The notes below the pieces were generated by a model. The model was not told the origin of the DNA, made no database searches, and was given only the letters and a program-made list of their open reading frames with translations. The position numbers and the translations under genes were made by a program. A stretch of 64,000 nt of DNA from Candidatus Saccharimonadota bacterium (lineage in GTDB: Bacteria; Patescibacteriota; Saccharimonadia; Saccharimonadales; UBA4665). The stretch is from contig PLYP01000003.1 in the NCBI GenBank assembly GCA_003153395.1, positions 22,556 to 86,555 on the forward strand, given 5' to 3'. The first letter of the stretch is position 1. Every line of letters begins with the position of its first letter. Shown here piece by piece: positions 34,922 through 42,876 of the stretch.

Positions 34922-35125
34922 ATGGCTAAGATTTTTAAATATAGAACTGAAGTACCGTTTTTTGACTACAAGGACTTTAAGACCTTGCAGCGTTATGTAA
35001 ATGTTTATGGACAAATTGAAACACGAAAGAAAACAGGACTAAGCGAAGCTCAGCAACGTCGGCTTAGCATTGCGATTAAAAGAGCCAGACATATAGGTCT
35101 GCTTCCATTTGTAGCTAATAACTAA
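34922..35125 (+). CDS. rpsR: 30S ribosomal protein S18
   Basis: 67 aa. Core signature: DYKDFKTLQRYVNVYGQIETRKKTGLS followed by QRRLSIAIKRARHIGLLPFV. The zinc cysteines found in some S18 forms are absent. AAAGGAG precedes the start, 11 bp after ssb. S18 binds next to S6 on the 30S platform. Confidence 0.96.
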   Translation: MAKIFKYRTEVPFFDYKDFKTLQRYVNVYGQIETRKKTGLSEAQQRRLSIAIKRARHIGLLPFVANN

Positions 35126-35135
35126 TTGTTATTAG
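35115..35135. repeat. Hairpin at the rpsR stop codon
   Basis: Perfect 8-bp inverted repeat CTAATAAC-TAATT-GTTATTAG spanning the rpsR stop, 9 nt before the efp start. No T-run follows, so it is not a terminator. It could tune translation between rpsR and efp. Confidence 0.4.
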
Positions 35136-35144
35136 GTTAGATCT

Positions 35145-35711
35145 ATGTTGTTAAGTATTACAGACTTAAAAAAAGGTGCGTTGTTTCAATTGGACGGCGA
35201 GCCTTACAGAGTGGTTGAGTATAATCAAAAAGTAATGGGCAGGGGTGGGTCGATTGTAAATGTACGGGTTAAAAGCCTTATCGACGGTAAAGTGTTAGAG
35301 AAAACTTTCAAGGGCAATGAACAGTTAGATAGTGCAGATATTACAAATGAAACTGTTCAATATCTATATAGCGATGGCCAGACCTTTTATTTTATGAACG
35401 AGGAGACTTTTAACCAGTTTGAAATCAAAACGGATCTAATTGGAGAAAGTGTAGGATACTTAAAAGAAGGTGATAAGGTCCAGCTCCAATTTTTTAACGG
35501 CAATGCAATTAGCGTAGAATTGCCTAAAAACGTTCCGCTTAAAGTAACTTACACCGAGTCAGTAGTGAAGGGCGATACAAGTACCTCTATAACTAAAGAC
35601 GCAACACTTGAAACTGGGTTAGTAATTAAAGTGCCAGCCTTTATAAAACAAGGCGATACAATTTCTATTGATACTTCTAGCGGAACTTACCGTGAACGTA
35701 TTAAGGCCTAA
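35145..35711 (+). CDS. efp: Translation elongation factor P with Arg at the modification site
   Basis: Relieves ribosome stalling at polyproline (188 aa, three beta-barrel domains; the C-terminal signature region ending SIDTSSGTYRERIKA is intact). The tip loop, PGKG in E. coli with modified Lys34, reads MGRG. The aligned residue is Arg33 and the conserved Pro is Met31. Arg-type EF-P is rhamnosylated in other bacteria by EarP; no earP is in this window. Polyproline-rich proteins nearby (DHH-like, 3776-4879) would need EF-P. Confidence 0.96.
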   Translation: MLLSITDLKKGALFQLDGEPYRVVEYNQKVMGRGGSIVNVRVKSLIDGKVLEKTFKGNEQLDSADITNETVQYLYSDGQTFYFMNEETFNQFEIKTDLIGESVGYLKEGDKVQLQFFNGNAISVELPKNVPLKVTYTESVVKGDTSTSITKDATLETGLVIKVPAFIKQGDTISIDTSSGTYRERIKA

Positions 35712-35734
35712 AAGAGTCAGAAGCAAAGCTTAAT

Positions 35735-36454
35735 ATGAAAAAAAGACTTGATCAAGCTTTAGTTGAACTAGGGCTTGTTAGTACCCGCAGTCAAGCTGAG
35801 AGTTATATAAAACTTGGTGATGCCAGGGTAAATAATAACGTGGTAACCAAGTCAGGCTTTTTAGTATCAACAGACAAGGACGTGATTCAACTTAGTACCA
35901 AAGAGCAATATGTTAGTCGTGCAGCTCTAAAGCTAGCTTCAGTTGCTAGTGCATTGGACATAGATTTTAATGACAAAATTGTTCTAGATGTTGGAAGCAG
36001 TACCGGAGGGTTTAGTGAATACGCAATTAAGCACGGAGCTAAACTAGTAATAGCAGTCGAAGTTGGCACTAATCAGTTGCATCCTAGTTTGCGTTCAAAC
36101 ACGAAGATAGAATTACACGAGAAAACAGATATACGTAATTTTCAAACTACCCATAAAGTAGATATCGTTTTAATAGATGTATCATTTATATCTCTTCGAG
36201 AGATTCTGCCTTCCGTTAATCGCTTAATAACTAAGCAAACCAAAATTGTTGCTATGGTAAAGCCACAATTTGAGGCCGGCGAGAGCAACCTTAAACACAA
36301 AGGAGTAATTAAGAACGACCACATCAGGAGACAAATACTTAAGGATTTTGAATCATGGGCTAATCCGTTATTTTTAACCCAAAATAAAATTGATTCGTCA
36401 GTTAGTGGTGCTAAAGGAAATCAGGAACGTTTTTATTTACTCCAAAAGTTGTAA
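35735..36454 (+). CDS. tlyA: TlyA-family rRNA 2'-O-methyltransferase / hemolysin-like
   Basis: 239 aa. An N-terminal S4 RNA-binding domain (KKRLDQALVELGLVSTRSQAESYIKLGDARVN) is joined to an FtsJ-like SAM methyltransferase: VLDVGSSTGGFSEYAI (motif I), IAVEVGTNQL, VDIVLIDVSFISL and the Lys motif VKPQFEAG. In Mycobacterium TlyA modifies 16S and 23S rRNA. Start ATG at 35735, 23 bp after efp. Confidence 0.93.
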   Translation: MKKRLDQALVELGLVSTRSQAESYIKLGDARVNNNVVTKSGFLVSTDKDVIQLSTKEQYVSRAALKLASVASALDIDFNDKIVLDVGSSTGGFSEYAIKHGAKLVIAVEVGTNQLHPSLRSNTKIELHEKTDIRNFQTTHKVDIVLIDVSFISLREILPSVNRLITKQTKIVAMVKPQFEAGESNLKHKGVIKNDHIRRQILKDFESWANPLFLTQNKIDSSVSGAKGNQERFYLLQKL

Positions 36455-36464
36455 ACGTTAATGG

Positions 36465-36470
36465 TAAACT
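36465..36470 (+). promoter_or_regulatory. Extended -10 box of the PRTase-like gene
   Basis: TGG-TAAACT ending 6 nt before the ATG at 36477. Leaderless start predicted. Confidence 0.5.
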
Positions 36471-36476
36471 TCTCTT

Positions 36477-37133
36477 ATGTATTTTGCTTCTAGGATGCAA
36501 GCTGGGCGTATGCTTTCGGCACGTCTGAAAGATAAATATCGCTACGAAAACTGTGCCATTATGTCTATTGATGACGGCGGAGTAATGGTAGGTGCCCAAA
36601 TAGCTGTAGATCTACACTGCGTATTAACTCTAATGACCAGTGCTGAGATAAAATTGCCTTTGGAACCAACTGCCGTCGCCGGAATTACAGGCACCGGAGC
36701 CCTTGCATATAATAGCCAATATGCAAAAGGTGAGCTTGATGATATGTTATCTGAAAACAGAGGTTATTTTGAACAAGAAAAGCTGAGAAGCATGCATGAA
36801 CTTAATCACATGCTAGGTCATATGGGCACGATAGATAAAAGACTTTTAAGAGGGCATAACATTATAGTGGTATCAGAAGGGGTTAAAAGTGCTTTTGAGA
36901 TAGACATGGCCTATGAATTCCTTAAGCCCATTATGATTGAGAAGCTGATATTCGCAGTGCCTTTTGCCAGTGTGTCCGCCGTAGACCGAATGCATGTTCT
37001 GGGCGATGAGCTGGTATGTTTAGATGTATTGGAAGATTATATAGGTACAAATCATTATTACGACGATAATGATATTCCGAGCCACAGCACTATAGTTGAT
37101 GCACTTGAAAACATTATGCTGAACTGGAGGTAG
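36477..37133 (+). CDS. Phosphoribosyltransferase-like protein
   Basis: 218 aa with the layout of a type I PRTase-like protein: N-terminal helix SRMQAGRMLSARLKDKY, then CAIMSIDDGGVMVGAQIA (PPi-loop region) and RGHNIIVVSEGVKSAFEIDMA where a true PRTase has the acidic PRPP motif. That motif is not canonical (VSEGVKS), so it may bind nucleotides without transferase activity. The last third has two strands with LGDELVCLDV. It is divergent in style from the tlyA gene 22 bp upstream. Confidence 0.7.
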   Translation: MYFASRMQAGRMLSARLKDKYRYENCAIMSIDDGGVMVGAQIAVDLHCVLTLMTSAEIKLPLEPTAVAGITGTGALAYNSQYAKGELDDMLSENRGYFEQEKLRSMHELNHMLGHMGTIDKRLLRGHNIIVVSEGVKSAFEIDMAYEFLKPIMIEKLIFAVPFASVSAVDRMHVLGDELVCLDVLEDYIGTNHYYDDNDIPSHSTIVDALENIMLNWR

Positions 37134-37140
37134 GACCTTC

Positions 37141-37794
37141 TTAAAGATGTTTTCTAAGAGCATCAGGATCTATGAGTAAAATAGAAGACTGTTTATTTTC
37201 AAGCAGGCCTTTTCTCTCCAAAGCTGATATTTCTCGACTGGTAGTTTCCCTTGTAGCGTTAACTGAGCTTGCAATATCTTGGTGACGCAGGGGTACTTCA
37301 ATTAATATACTCCCATCTTCCATTGGATTACCGAATCTTTGACCCATATTAAGTAGGAAAGCAATTATTCTCTCACGCACGGTTCTATATTCAAGGGTAA
37401 GAATTCGGTCGCCGTGCAATCTGTACATCTCCATCGTCATATCAAGTAGAGGTATCAATGCGTCGATGTTATTGGTTATAAATTTAAGGAAAGTTTTGCG
37501 ACTAACTTGAAAAGTTATAGTATCTGCTAAAGCTTGGTAAATAATCTGATGATCATTACCAGTTACTGCCCAAATTAATGGGAATATTTCGTCTTGTTTA
37601 CGGATTATAAGTAGGTTTTCTTCTCCGTATTTGGTTATATCGTAAGCTTTTACTAAGCCTTGATATATATAAAAAATTCCGTGTGGCGAATCGCCGGGAC
37701 GGATAATAAAATCATTTTTTTTGAAAGTTTGCTTAACACCGTGTACCCTGAAAAAGTCCACCAGTTCTGCTGTTTGTTTCAGCGTTGCCAGCAT
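37141..37794 (-). CDS. Crp/Fnr-family transcriptional regulator
   Basis: 217 aa. An N-terminal cyclic-nucleotide-like beta barrel (FIIRPGDSPHGIFYIYQGLVKAY) leads through a dimer helix to a C-terminal winged helix (PLRHQDIASSVNATRETTSREISALERKGLL). No Fnr-type cysteine cluster, so oxygen sensing is unlikely. The frame opens at 37869, but the extra 25 residues are poorly structured and a promoter (TTGACA-17-CATAAT) ends 7 nt before the ATG at 37794, which is chosen. Confidence 0.9.
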   Translation of the reverse strand: MLATLKQTAELVDFFRVHGVKQTFKKNDFIIRPGDSPHGIFYIYQGLVKAYDITKYGEENLLIIRKQDEIFPLIWAVTGNDHQIIYQALADTITFQVSRKTFLKFITNNIDALIPLLDMTMEMYRLHGDRILTLEYRTVRERIIAFLLNMGQRFGNPMEDGSILIEVPLRHQDIASSVNATRETTSREISALERKGLLENKQSSILLIDPDALRKHL

Positions 37795-37801
37795 AGGACT
37801 A

Positions 37802-37830
37802 ATTATGATAGAGATATGGCTAATTGTCAA
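37802..37830 (-). promoter_or_regulatory. Promoter of the Crp/Fnr gene
   Basis: Minus-strand TTGACA (37825-37830), 17-bp spacer and CATAAT (37802-37807), then 7 nt to the ATG at 37794. Leaderless. Confidence 0.65.
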
Positions 37831-37926
37831 TTGTGAGATAAATCGCATGAGTTTAGTGACTATTTTCACCGATTTCTCAGCCTAAAGGATGTAGACTTAG
37901 AATTGCCAGAAAGCGGAGGTGTCAGT

Positions 37927-38964
37927 ATGGTAAGCAAACAAGAAATTATTAAACAGTTAAAAAAAATTGACTTTAAGCACAGCGGTTGGGGAAGATCAGA
38001 AGTAGCAGAATTACCACATATTATTCTGCCAGATGAAGAAATTTACGAATGTGTAAATGGCATTTATGAAGGTGGGTTTGCCCTACTTGTAGCTACTGAT
38101 GTACGAGTCTTACTCGTAGATAAAAAACCACTAAATTATTTAACAGTCGAAGATATGCGCTTCGATATGATTAGCCAAATGGATTATAGTCACCGGATAA
38201 TAGGTGCTGAAATTAATATTGCAGCAGGAGATAAGGCGCTACATTTTCGTAGTTATAACCAAGAGAGGTTACGCAAGCTAATTGGCCACGTGCAACACTG
38301 CATGGCTGAAGCCAAGAAACAACAAACTACCCATCAGGAAGGTCAGGTTCAGCACCTTGAGCAAATTAATCGGCAACTACAGAGCTATTTAGTAGCACAA
38401 CAGCAATATCAGTTGCAGCTCCAGAAACAAACTATGGGTAGTAATGCTCAACAAACAGCCGATTTTCCCGAACCGGTTTCCGTTCCGGAGCCCCCTAAGC
38501 CAAGTAGTGAGTTAGCAGATTTTCTATACGCTCAAAGCTTACTTGCTCAGCACCAATCTAGCGAGATTCGAACTCCAACTATTGAGCCAAGCCAAAATGA
38601 GCTTCAAGTAAAGCCTGTAACCACGACTAATCCTGTAGCTTCTCAGCAAAGTTCGTTATATGAAGACGGACTAAAGGAAATTTTCGGGGAGAGTTTAAAA
38701 AATGTTCAGGATATAACTAAGACAAATACAGATTCAACTAGAGTTGCAATACAAAACAGAATTATATCTGTGCTGCCATCCGATTTAACACATAAAGTTT
38801 CTAGAATTAACCCGTTGGAAATTAACCCGATTCAAATCGCCTATTCTAAATTACCTATGGTTCTAAGAAATAGAAAATTTGGCAGACCGTCAATGACTAA
38901 GCCCAGCAGACCAGGAATAAAGGCTACTCATTTAAATCTATTTACTAACGTTGAACCTAAATAA
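37927..38964 (+). CDS. Bacterial PH-domain (YokE-like) protein with Gln-rich coiled linker
   Basis: 345 aa. Residues about 1-135 look like a bacterial Pleckstrin-like domain (GGFALLVATDVRVLLVDKKPLNYLTVEDMRFDMIS, split by strands), followed by a Gln-rich helix, LEQINRQLQSYLVAQQQYQLQLQ, a Pro-rich linker and a basic C-terminal segment. Probably cytoplasmic and a scaffold. A frame opens at TTG 37903, but the ATG at 37927 has GCGGAGGT upstream. Its 3' end overlaps the convergent ychF by 27 bp. Confidence 0.72.
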   Translation: MVSKQEIIKQLKKIDFKHSGWGRSEVAELPHIILPDEEIYECVNGIYEGGFALLVATDVRVLLVDKKPLNYLTVEDMRFDMISQMDYSHRIIGAEINIAAGDKALHFRSYNQERLRKLIGHVQHCMAEAKKQQTTHQEGQVQHLEQINRQLQSYLVAQQQYQLQLQKQTMGSNAQQTADFPEPVSVPEPPKPSSELADFLYAQSLLAQHQSSEIRTPTIEPSQNELQVKPVTTTNPVASQQSSLYEDGLKEIFGESLKNVQDITKTNTDSTRVAIQNRIISVLPSDLTHKVSRINPLEINPIQIAYSKLPMVLRNRKFGRPSMTKPSRPGIKATHLNLFTNVEPK

Positions 38965-40017
38965 TACGACGTCGTTAGGCTGCATTATATAGTCTTTGCC
39001 TTCGGTTCTGACTTTGCCGTTTGACTTTGCTTTGTTAAAACTGCCATATTCAATTAAATCCTGATAACTCACAATTTCTGCCGCTATAAAGCCTAATTCA
39101 AAGTCTTTATGTATTACCCCAGCGGCCTGCTTTGCAGTGCATCCTTTCTTAATTGTCCAAGCTCTTACTTCTTTTTCGCCTGCTGTCAGGTAGCTTTGGT
39201 AATTAAGTAGTTCATAAGATATATGAATTAGTTGTATTAAGCTTGATTCATCTTGCCCGTAACTTTTTAATAGCTCTATAGCGTCTTGTTCATCTAAATC
39301 TTTTAGCTCATTTTCGAGTTTAGCACACGTGAAACTTGCTTTTGCCGGAGCAACCATTTCAGCGAGGTCTTTTTTCTTAGATTCATTGTTTAAATCTTTT
39401 TCGTCCAAATTAAATAGATATATAATCGACTTAGTAGTTAGCAGTTGAAGATCAGATAATGCATCTTGGTCCATTTCTGGATGGCTCCAAAGCGGAATTC
39501 CTTCGTTTAGATATCCTTCGGCTTTCTTGATTAATTCTAGGGTTGGCTTTAGTTTCGGGTTGGCTTTAGTTTCTCTTTCTAATCTGGCAATTTGTTTAGA
39601 AATGGATTGTAAATCAGCAAGCACAAGTTCTGTATTTATAATATCTATATCTTTTTGAGGGTTATATTCACTATCAACGTGCGCAACGTTAGGATCATCA
39701 AATGCTCTAACTACCTGAACAATAGCATTTACATTTCTAATATGACTTAAAAACTGATTTCCTAGCCCCTCGCCGTTGCTTGCTCCTGCTACTAGACCGG
39801 CAATATCTACAAACGTCACCGATGCCGGAATTACGTTATTTGTTTTATGCAGTTTAGCTAATTTATTTAACCTGTTATCTGGTACAGCTACAATTCCGGT
39901 ATTAGGTTCAATGGTCGCGAAAGGGTAGTTAGCAGCAAGAATATTACTTCCAGTAAGTGCATTAAATAGAGTAGATTTACCCACGTTAGGTAATCCAACA
40001 ATTCCAATGCTTAGCAT
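38938..40017 (-). CDS. ychF: Redox-regulated ATPase YchF (OLA1 family)
   Basis: 359 aa. Obg-like ATPase with G1 SIGIVGLPNVGKSTLFNAL, G3 FVDIAGLVAGASNGEGLGNQFL, the NLDE (in place of NKxD) nucleotide-base motif typical of YchF's ATP preference, and a C-terminal TGS-like domain (EVRAWTIKKGCTAKQAAG). The frame extends to 40146, but the family start is at MLSIGIVGLP, so 40017 is chosen. This leaves an 85-bp divergent region with the toxin-antitoxin promoter. Confidence 0.96.
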   Translation of the reverse strand: MLSIGIVGLPNVGKSTLFNALTGSNILAANYPFATIEPNTGIVAVPDNRLNKLAKLHKTNNVIPASVTFVDIAGLVAGASNGEGLGNQFLSHIRNVNAIVQVVRAFDDPNVAHVDSEYNPQKDIDIINTELVLADLQSISKQIARLERETKANPKLKPTLELIKKAEGYLNEGIPLWSHPEMDQDALSDLQLLTTKSIIYLFNLDEKDLNNESKKKDLAEMVAPAKASFTCAKLENELKDLDEQDAIELLKSYGQDESSLIQLIHISYELLNYQSYLTAGEKEVRAWTIKKGCTAKQAAGVIHKDFELGFIAAEIVSYQDLIEYGSFNKAKSNGKVRTEGKDYIMQPNDVVLFRFNVSK

Positions 40018-40067
40018 GCAACCCAAACTTGTAATTTCATCTGTTAATGATATCATTTTGGAGACTA

Positions 40068-40096
40068 TTGACATAAAGTTTACGTTAAGATAAACT
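40068..40096 (+). promoter_or_regulatory. Promoter of the toxin-antitoxin operon
   Basis: Perfect TTGACA, 17-bp spacer and TAAACT, ending 6 nt before the antitoxin ATG at 40103 (leaderless). Confidence 0.8.
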
Positions 40097-40099
40097 TTA
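40074..40099. promoter_or_regulatory. Antitoxin operator palindrome
   Basis: Perfect 9-bp inverted repeat TAAAGTTTA-8 nt-TAAACTTTA. The right arm contains the -10 box, which suits autorepression by the antitoxin. Confidence 0.7.
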
Positions 40100-40102
40100 A
40101 AT

Positions 40103-40339
40103 ATGAAAACAGCATCTTCTAATACTACTAATACGGTTAGCCTCAAAGAGCTCCGAGAACAGTTTCCAAAGTATATCGAGGCTATTGCAAACGGCCAAAG
40201 TTTTACAGTTGTAAAGCGTTCTAAGCCAATATTTCAAATTAATCCCATCAGTGATGAGGGCAGTTGGCAGACCATCGTAGACTTTACGGAAATTGATAAA
40301 CTTGGCGTATCCGCCGACGATATACTAACCCAACTATAA
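40103..40339 (+). CDS. Phd/YefM-type antitoxin
   Basis: 78 aa. The N-terminal Phd/YefM DNA-binding segment is typical: VSLKELREQFPKYIEAIANG then FTVVKRSKPIFQI. The C-terminal 20 residues (IDKLGVSADDILTQL) should wrap the toxin. It neutralises the RelE-like toxin encoded 11 bp downstream and represses the operon through the palindrome over its promoter. Confidence 0.93.
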   Translation: MKTASSNTTNTVSLKELREQFPKYIEAIANGQSFTVVKRSKPIFQINPISDEGSWQTIVDFTEIDKLGVSADDILTQL

Positions 40340-40350
40340 GGGTTTTATCA

Positions 40351-40596
40351 ATGGCTGACAAAATCAAGAAACTGCTAGCTAAGCTATCTCCTAAAGAGCG
40401 CGATATCATCAAGCTGCTCATCATGAGAATAAAATTAGACGACATAGAGGGGCTGGATATTAAGCAGCTTAAAGGGCATACTAACCTGTTCCGAGTCCGT
40501 AAAGGCCGTCTGAGAATTGTTTATCATAAGACCGCAACAGAATTTATTGTTGTTCGAATAGACCGCCGAAATGAGAAAACCTATAAGGACCTATAG
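40351..40596 (+). CDS. RelE/ParE-superfamily toxin
   Basis: 81 aa. Typical RelE fold: N-terminal helices (IKKLLAKLSPKERDIIKLLI) then KQLKGHTNLFRVRKGRLRIVYHK and the closing VVRIDRRNEKTYKDL, with Arg residues in the RNA-cleaving positions. Probably a ribosome-dependent mRNA interferase. Placement after the Phd/YefM antitoxin fixes the assignment to a type II toxin-antitoxin pair; the exact target is inferred. Confidence 0.9.
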   Translation: MADKIKKLLAKLSPKERDIIKLLIMRIKLDDIEGLDIKQLKGHTNLFRVRKGRLRIVYHKTATEFIVVRIDRRNEKTYKDL

Positions 40597-40904
40597 TATA
40601 AAAGGGTGGTTATGGTCAGTGTTATCAATGACAAAGTCGGCTGCTGATTTATAGGTTTTGAAATAAGGTAAGTCAAAGATTTGAGTCAGCATGCTTTTCT
40701 GTGACGAATAATCTTTTTATGTGTGCAAATAGATAAATTTGCTATTCAGCAAGTATACCAGAGGTAGTTAAAAAATGATTGGGGTACATTCAAAACTTAT
40801 GCCCAATGTTAAATGTTAAATTTTACTTAGATTTAAATAAATAACTGGGTGCATAATCCCATATTTGGTGCATTAAAGCTTATTTTAGCCATATGATATA
40901 AACT
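40597..40904. other. 308-bp intergenic region, no gene found
   Basis: No ORF of note. Contents: an inverted repeat ATTGGG (40778-40783) with CCCAAT (40802-40807) and an 18-nt loop but no T-run; two tandem TGTTAAA units (40807-40820); a direct repeat GGTGCAT at 40848 and 40867; and a short palindrome TGGG...CCCA (40846-40861). The last 13 bp hold the pif1-like -10. The repeats could be an operator, but nothing is conclusive. Confidence 0.4.
40892..40897 (+). promoter_or_regulatory. -10 box of the Pif1-like gene
   Basis: TATGAT ending 7 nt before the ATG at 40905. Leaderless start predicted. Confidence 0.5.
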
Positions 40905-42359
40905 ATGAACTGGATTTTACTGACTATATTCATGTCCTTAGTAATTTATTATTCAGAGCAAAAATGGATTAGAAATGACAAGTCTGAAGCAATTAAAGCT
41001 GATAGTGACGAAGTAGTTATCCCTAAAATAATTACAGATAATAACCGTATTCAAGGAAGCAATAATATAAAGATTCTACTTAGTAACGAGCAAAGTACAC
41101 TTTTCAATATTTTAGAAAATACCAATAGGAGTATGTTCATTACTGGAAAAGCGGGAACGGGAAAATCTGTATTACTAAAATTCTTTAAAGAGCACTCACG
41201 TAAAAATATAGTTTCTGTGGCTCCAACCGGCGTAGCTGCATTAAATATCGGCGGACAAACTATTCACTCGCTATTTAAAATATATCCCGGTGTCATAGAT
41301 TTAAGATCCCTAAAGCTTGGCTCGGAAAAAGAGCTAATTAAACATATAGACACACTGCTTATAGATGAGATATCTATGGTGAGAGCTGATCTTATTGATG
41401 CAATAGATTTAAAACTAAAGAAAGCAAAGAAAAATAAGCTTCCTTTTGGCGGTGTTCAGGTGGTTATGTTTGGTGATTTGTTCCAATTGCCACCAATTTT
41501 GTCAGATAATGCAATAAAAAAATATTTTGAGGAAACATACGGTGGCTATTTTTTCTTTAACGCAAACGTATGGGAGAAAACATCTTTAGAGGTATACGAA
41601 TTAAGTAGGATATTTAGACAAAAGGATGATAAATTCATAGCTATCTTAAATGCTATCCGAACAGGCTATATCGGTAGCGAGTTAATTGAAGAACTTAATA
41701 AAAGAGCTTTTCAAAATATACCAAAGACTAATTTAATTACTCTGGCAGCTACTAATAATTCTGTTAATAGAATCAATGCAACGAAATTAAGTGAACTTAA
41801 AGATAAGGTTTATGAATATAAGGCGGATATTGAAGGAGCAATTAAACCGAATGAATTTATTGCTGAACAAACAATAAGGCTAAAAGTTGGGTCTCAAATA
41901 ATGCTACTTAAAAATGATCAGGAAAAAAGATGGGTCAATGGAACAATAGGAGTTATTTCTTCATTAAAACCGAACGAAATAAAAGTGAAGCTTAATAATG
42001 TAGAACATAAAATTCCTAAAGCTACTTGGACAAAGATTAAATATACGTATGATTCAGATTCAAACAGAGTTAGTGAAGAAGCAGTGGGTTCTCTCACTCA
42101 GTATCCAATTAGACTGGCATGGGCTATTACAATTCATAAGTCTCAGGGACAGACTTTCGATAGCTGTTTAGTAGATTTATCCAGTGGAATTTTTGCTCAT
42201 GGCCAAACATATGTTGCTCTCAGTAGATGTAGAACTTTAAAGGGCCTTTACCTAAAGTCTCCATTGAAAGACTCTGAAATTAAAGTAGCTAGTGAAGTCG
42301 TAAAATTTATGAAATTTACTAAAACTTTGCCTGTAAATATAGATAATACTTTAGTTTAG
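40905..42359 (+). CDS. Pif1-like SF1B DNA helicase with N-terminal membrane anchor
   Basis: 484 aa. The helicase starts near residue 60: Walker A FITGKAGTGKSVLL, motif Ia SVAPTGVAALNIGG, Walker B LLIDEISMVR, motif III MFGDLFQLPPIL and the C-terminal motifs including WAITIHKSQGQTFDSCLVDL and TYVALSRCR. Residues 1-17 are hydrophobic (MNWILLTIFMSLVIYY), followed by charged residues, so a signal anchor is predicted. This is unusual for Pif1-like enzymes. Pif1-type helicases resolve G-quadruplexes and recombination intermediates. Confidence 0.9.
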   Translation: MNWILLTIFMSLVIYYSEQKWIRNDKSEAIKADSDEVVIPKIITDNNRIQGSNNIKILLSNEQSTLFNILENTNRSMFITGKAGTGKSVLLKFFKEHSRKNIVSVAPTGVAALNIGGQTIHSLFKIYPGVIDLRSLKLGSEKELIKHIDTLLIDEISMVRADLIDAIDLKLKKAKKNKLPFGGVQVVMFGDLFQLPPILSDNAIKKYFEETYGGYFFFNANVWEKTSLEVYELSRIFRQKDDKFIAILNAIRTGYIGSELIEELNKRAFQNIPKTNLITLAATNNSVNRINATKLSELKDKVYEYKADIEGAIKPNEFIAEQTIRLKVGSQIMLLKNDQEKRWVNGTIGVISSLKPNEIKVKLNNVEHKIPKATWTKIKYTYDSDSNRVSEEAVGSLTQYPIRLAWAITIHKSQGQTFDSCLVDLSSGIFAHGQTYVALSRCRTLKGLYLKSPLKDSEIKVASEVVKFMKFTKTLPVNIDNTLV

Positions 42360-42363
42360 AACT

Positions 42364-42795
42364 CTAAACTGAACTAATCATTAATTTTTTCAAAAGGGAA
42401 GTTAAAGTATTAAGTTCGTTCAAGCTTAAATTAAATAGAATAGAGCTTTCGTCGTCTATTAATTTCCCAATTAATTTTTTCTTTAATGTTTCGCCTTTAG
42501 TGCTGAGTTTTATCATTTTGAGTCTTCTATCTAGTTTGTCAGGATAGCGTGCTGCCAATTTTTTCGCTTCCAGGCCATCAACTATGCCAGTAATATTAGA
42601 AGCGTCACAATTGAACACTTTTGTGAAGCTATTCATGGGCTTGGGAGCGTCTAGTAGTATTAGCATCATTGTCTGCATGGCTGTCAACTCATAATCTGAC
42701 CCCAGTTCTACTAATCTATGCTTGGATTGCATCATGCATTTGATTAGCAGTTCAAAAGATTGTTCGACAGCTTGTTTTTGTGAAATACTTGACAT
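42364..42795 (-). CDS. MarR-family transcriptional regulator
   Basis: 143 aa. MarR winged helix with the middle recognition helix FNCDASNITGIVDGLEAKKLAARYPDKLDRR and the wing KMIKLSTKGETLKKKL. A TTG two codons upstream also opens the frame; the ATG at 42795 is chosen. It is divergent from a multidrug exporter across 81 bp that holds a 26-bp palindrome, so it is the likely repressor of that exporter and of itself. Confidence 0.92.
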   Translation of the reverse strand: MSSISQKQAVEQSFELLIKCMMQSKHRLVELGSDYELTAMQTMMLILLDAPKPMNSFTKVFNCDASNITGIVDGLEAKKLAARYPDKLDRRLKMIKLSTKGETLKKKLIGKLIDDESSILFNLSLNELNTLTSLLKKLMISSV

Positions 42796-42812
42796 ATTCA
42801 ATTATTGACTTT

Positions 42813-42838
42813 TACAATGATACGGTACTTATATTGTA
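42813..42838. promoter_or_regulatory. MarR operator candidate
   Basis: Inverted repeat TACAAT-14 nt-ATTGTA in the divergent marR/exporter region, beside a TTGACT at 42805 that could be the exporter's -35. Confidence 0.55.
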
Positions 42839-42876
42839 GATAAACATGATTAGAATTTCAAGCAGAGGAGAAGTTA

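Noticed and set aside
40018..40146. Longer ychF start overlapping the antitoxin
   Set aside because: The family start is MLSIGIVGLP, and the longer frame would run across the toxin-antitoxin promoter and antitoxin gene.
40778..40807. Terminator for the toxin-antitoxin operon
   Set aside because: The ATTGGG/CCCAAT stem is only 6 bp with an 18-nt loop and no T-run; left as a repeat within the intergenic region.
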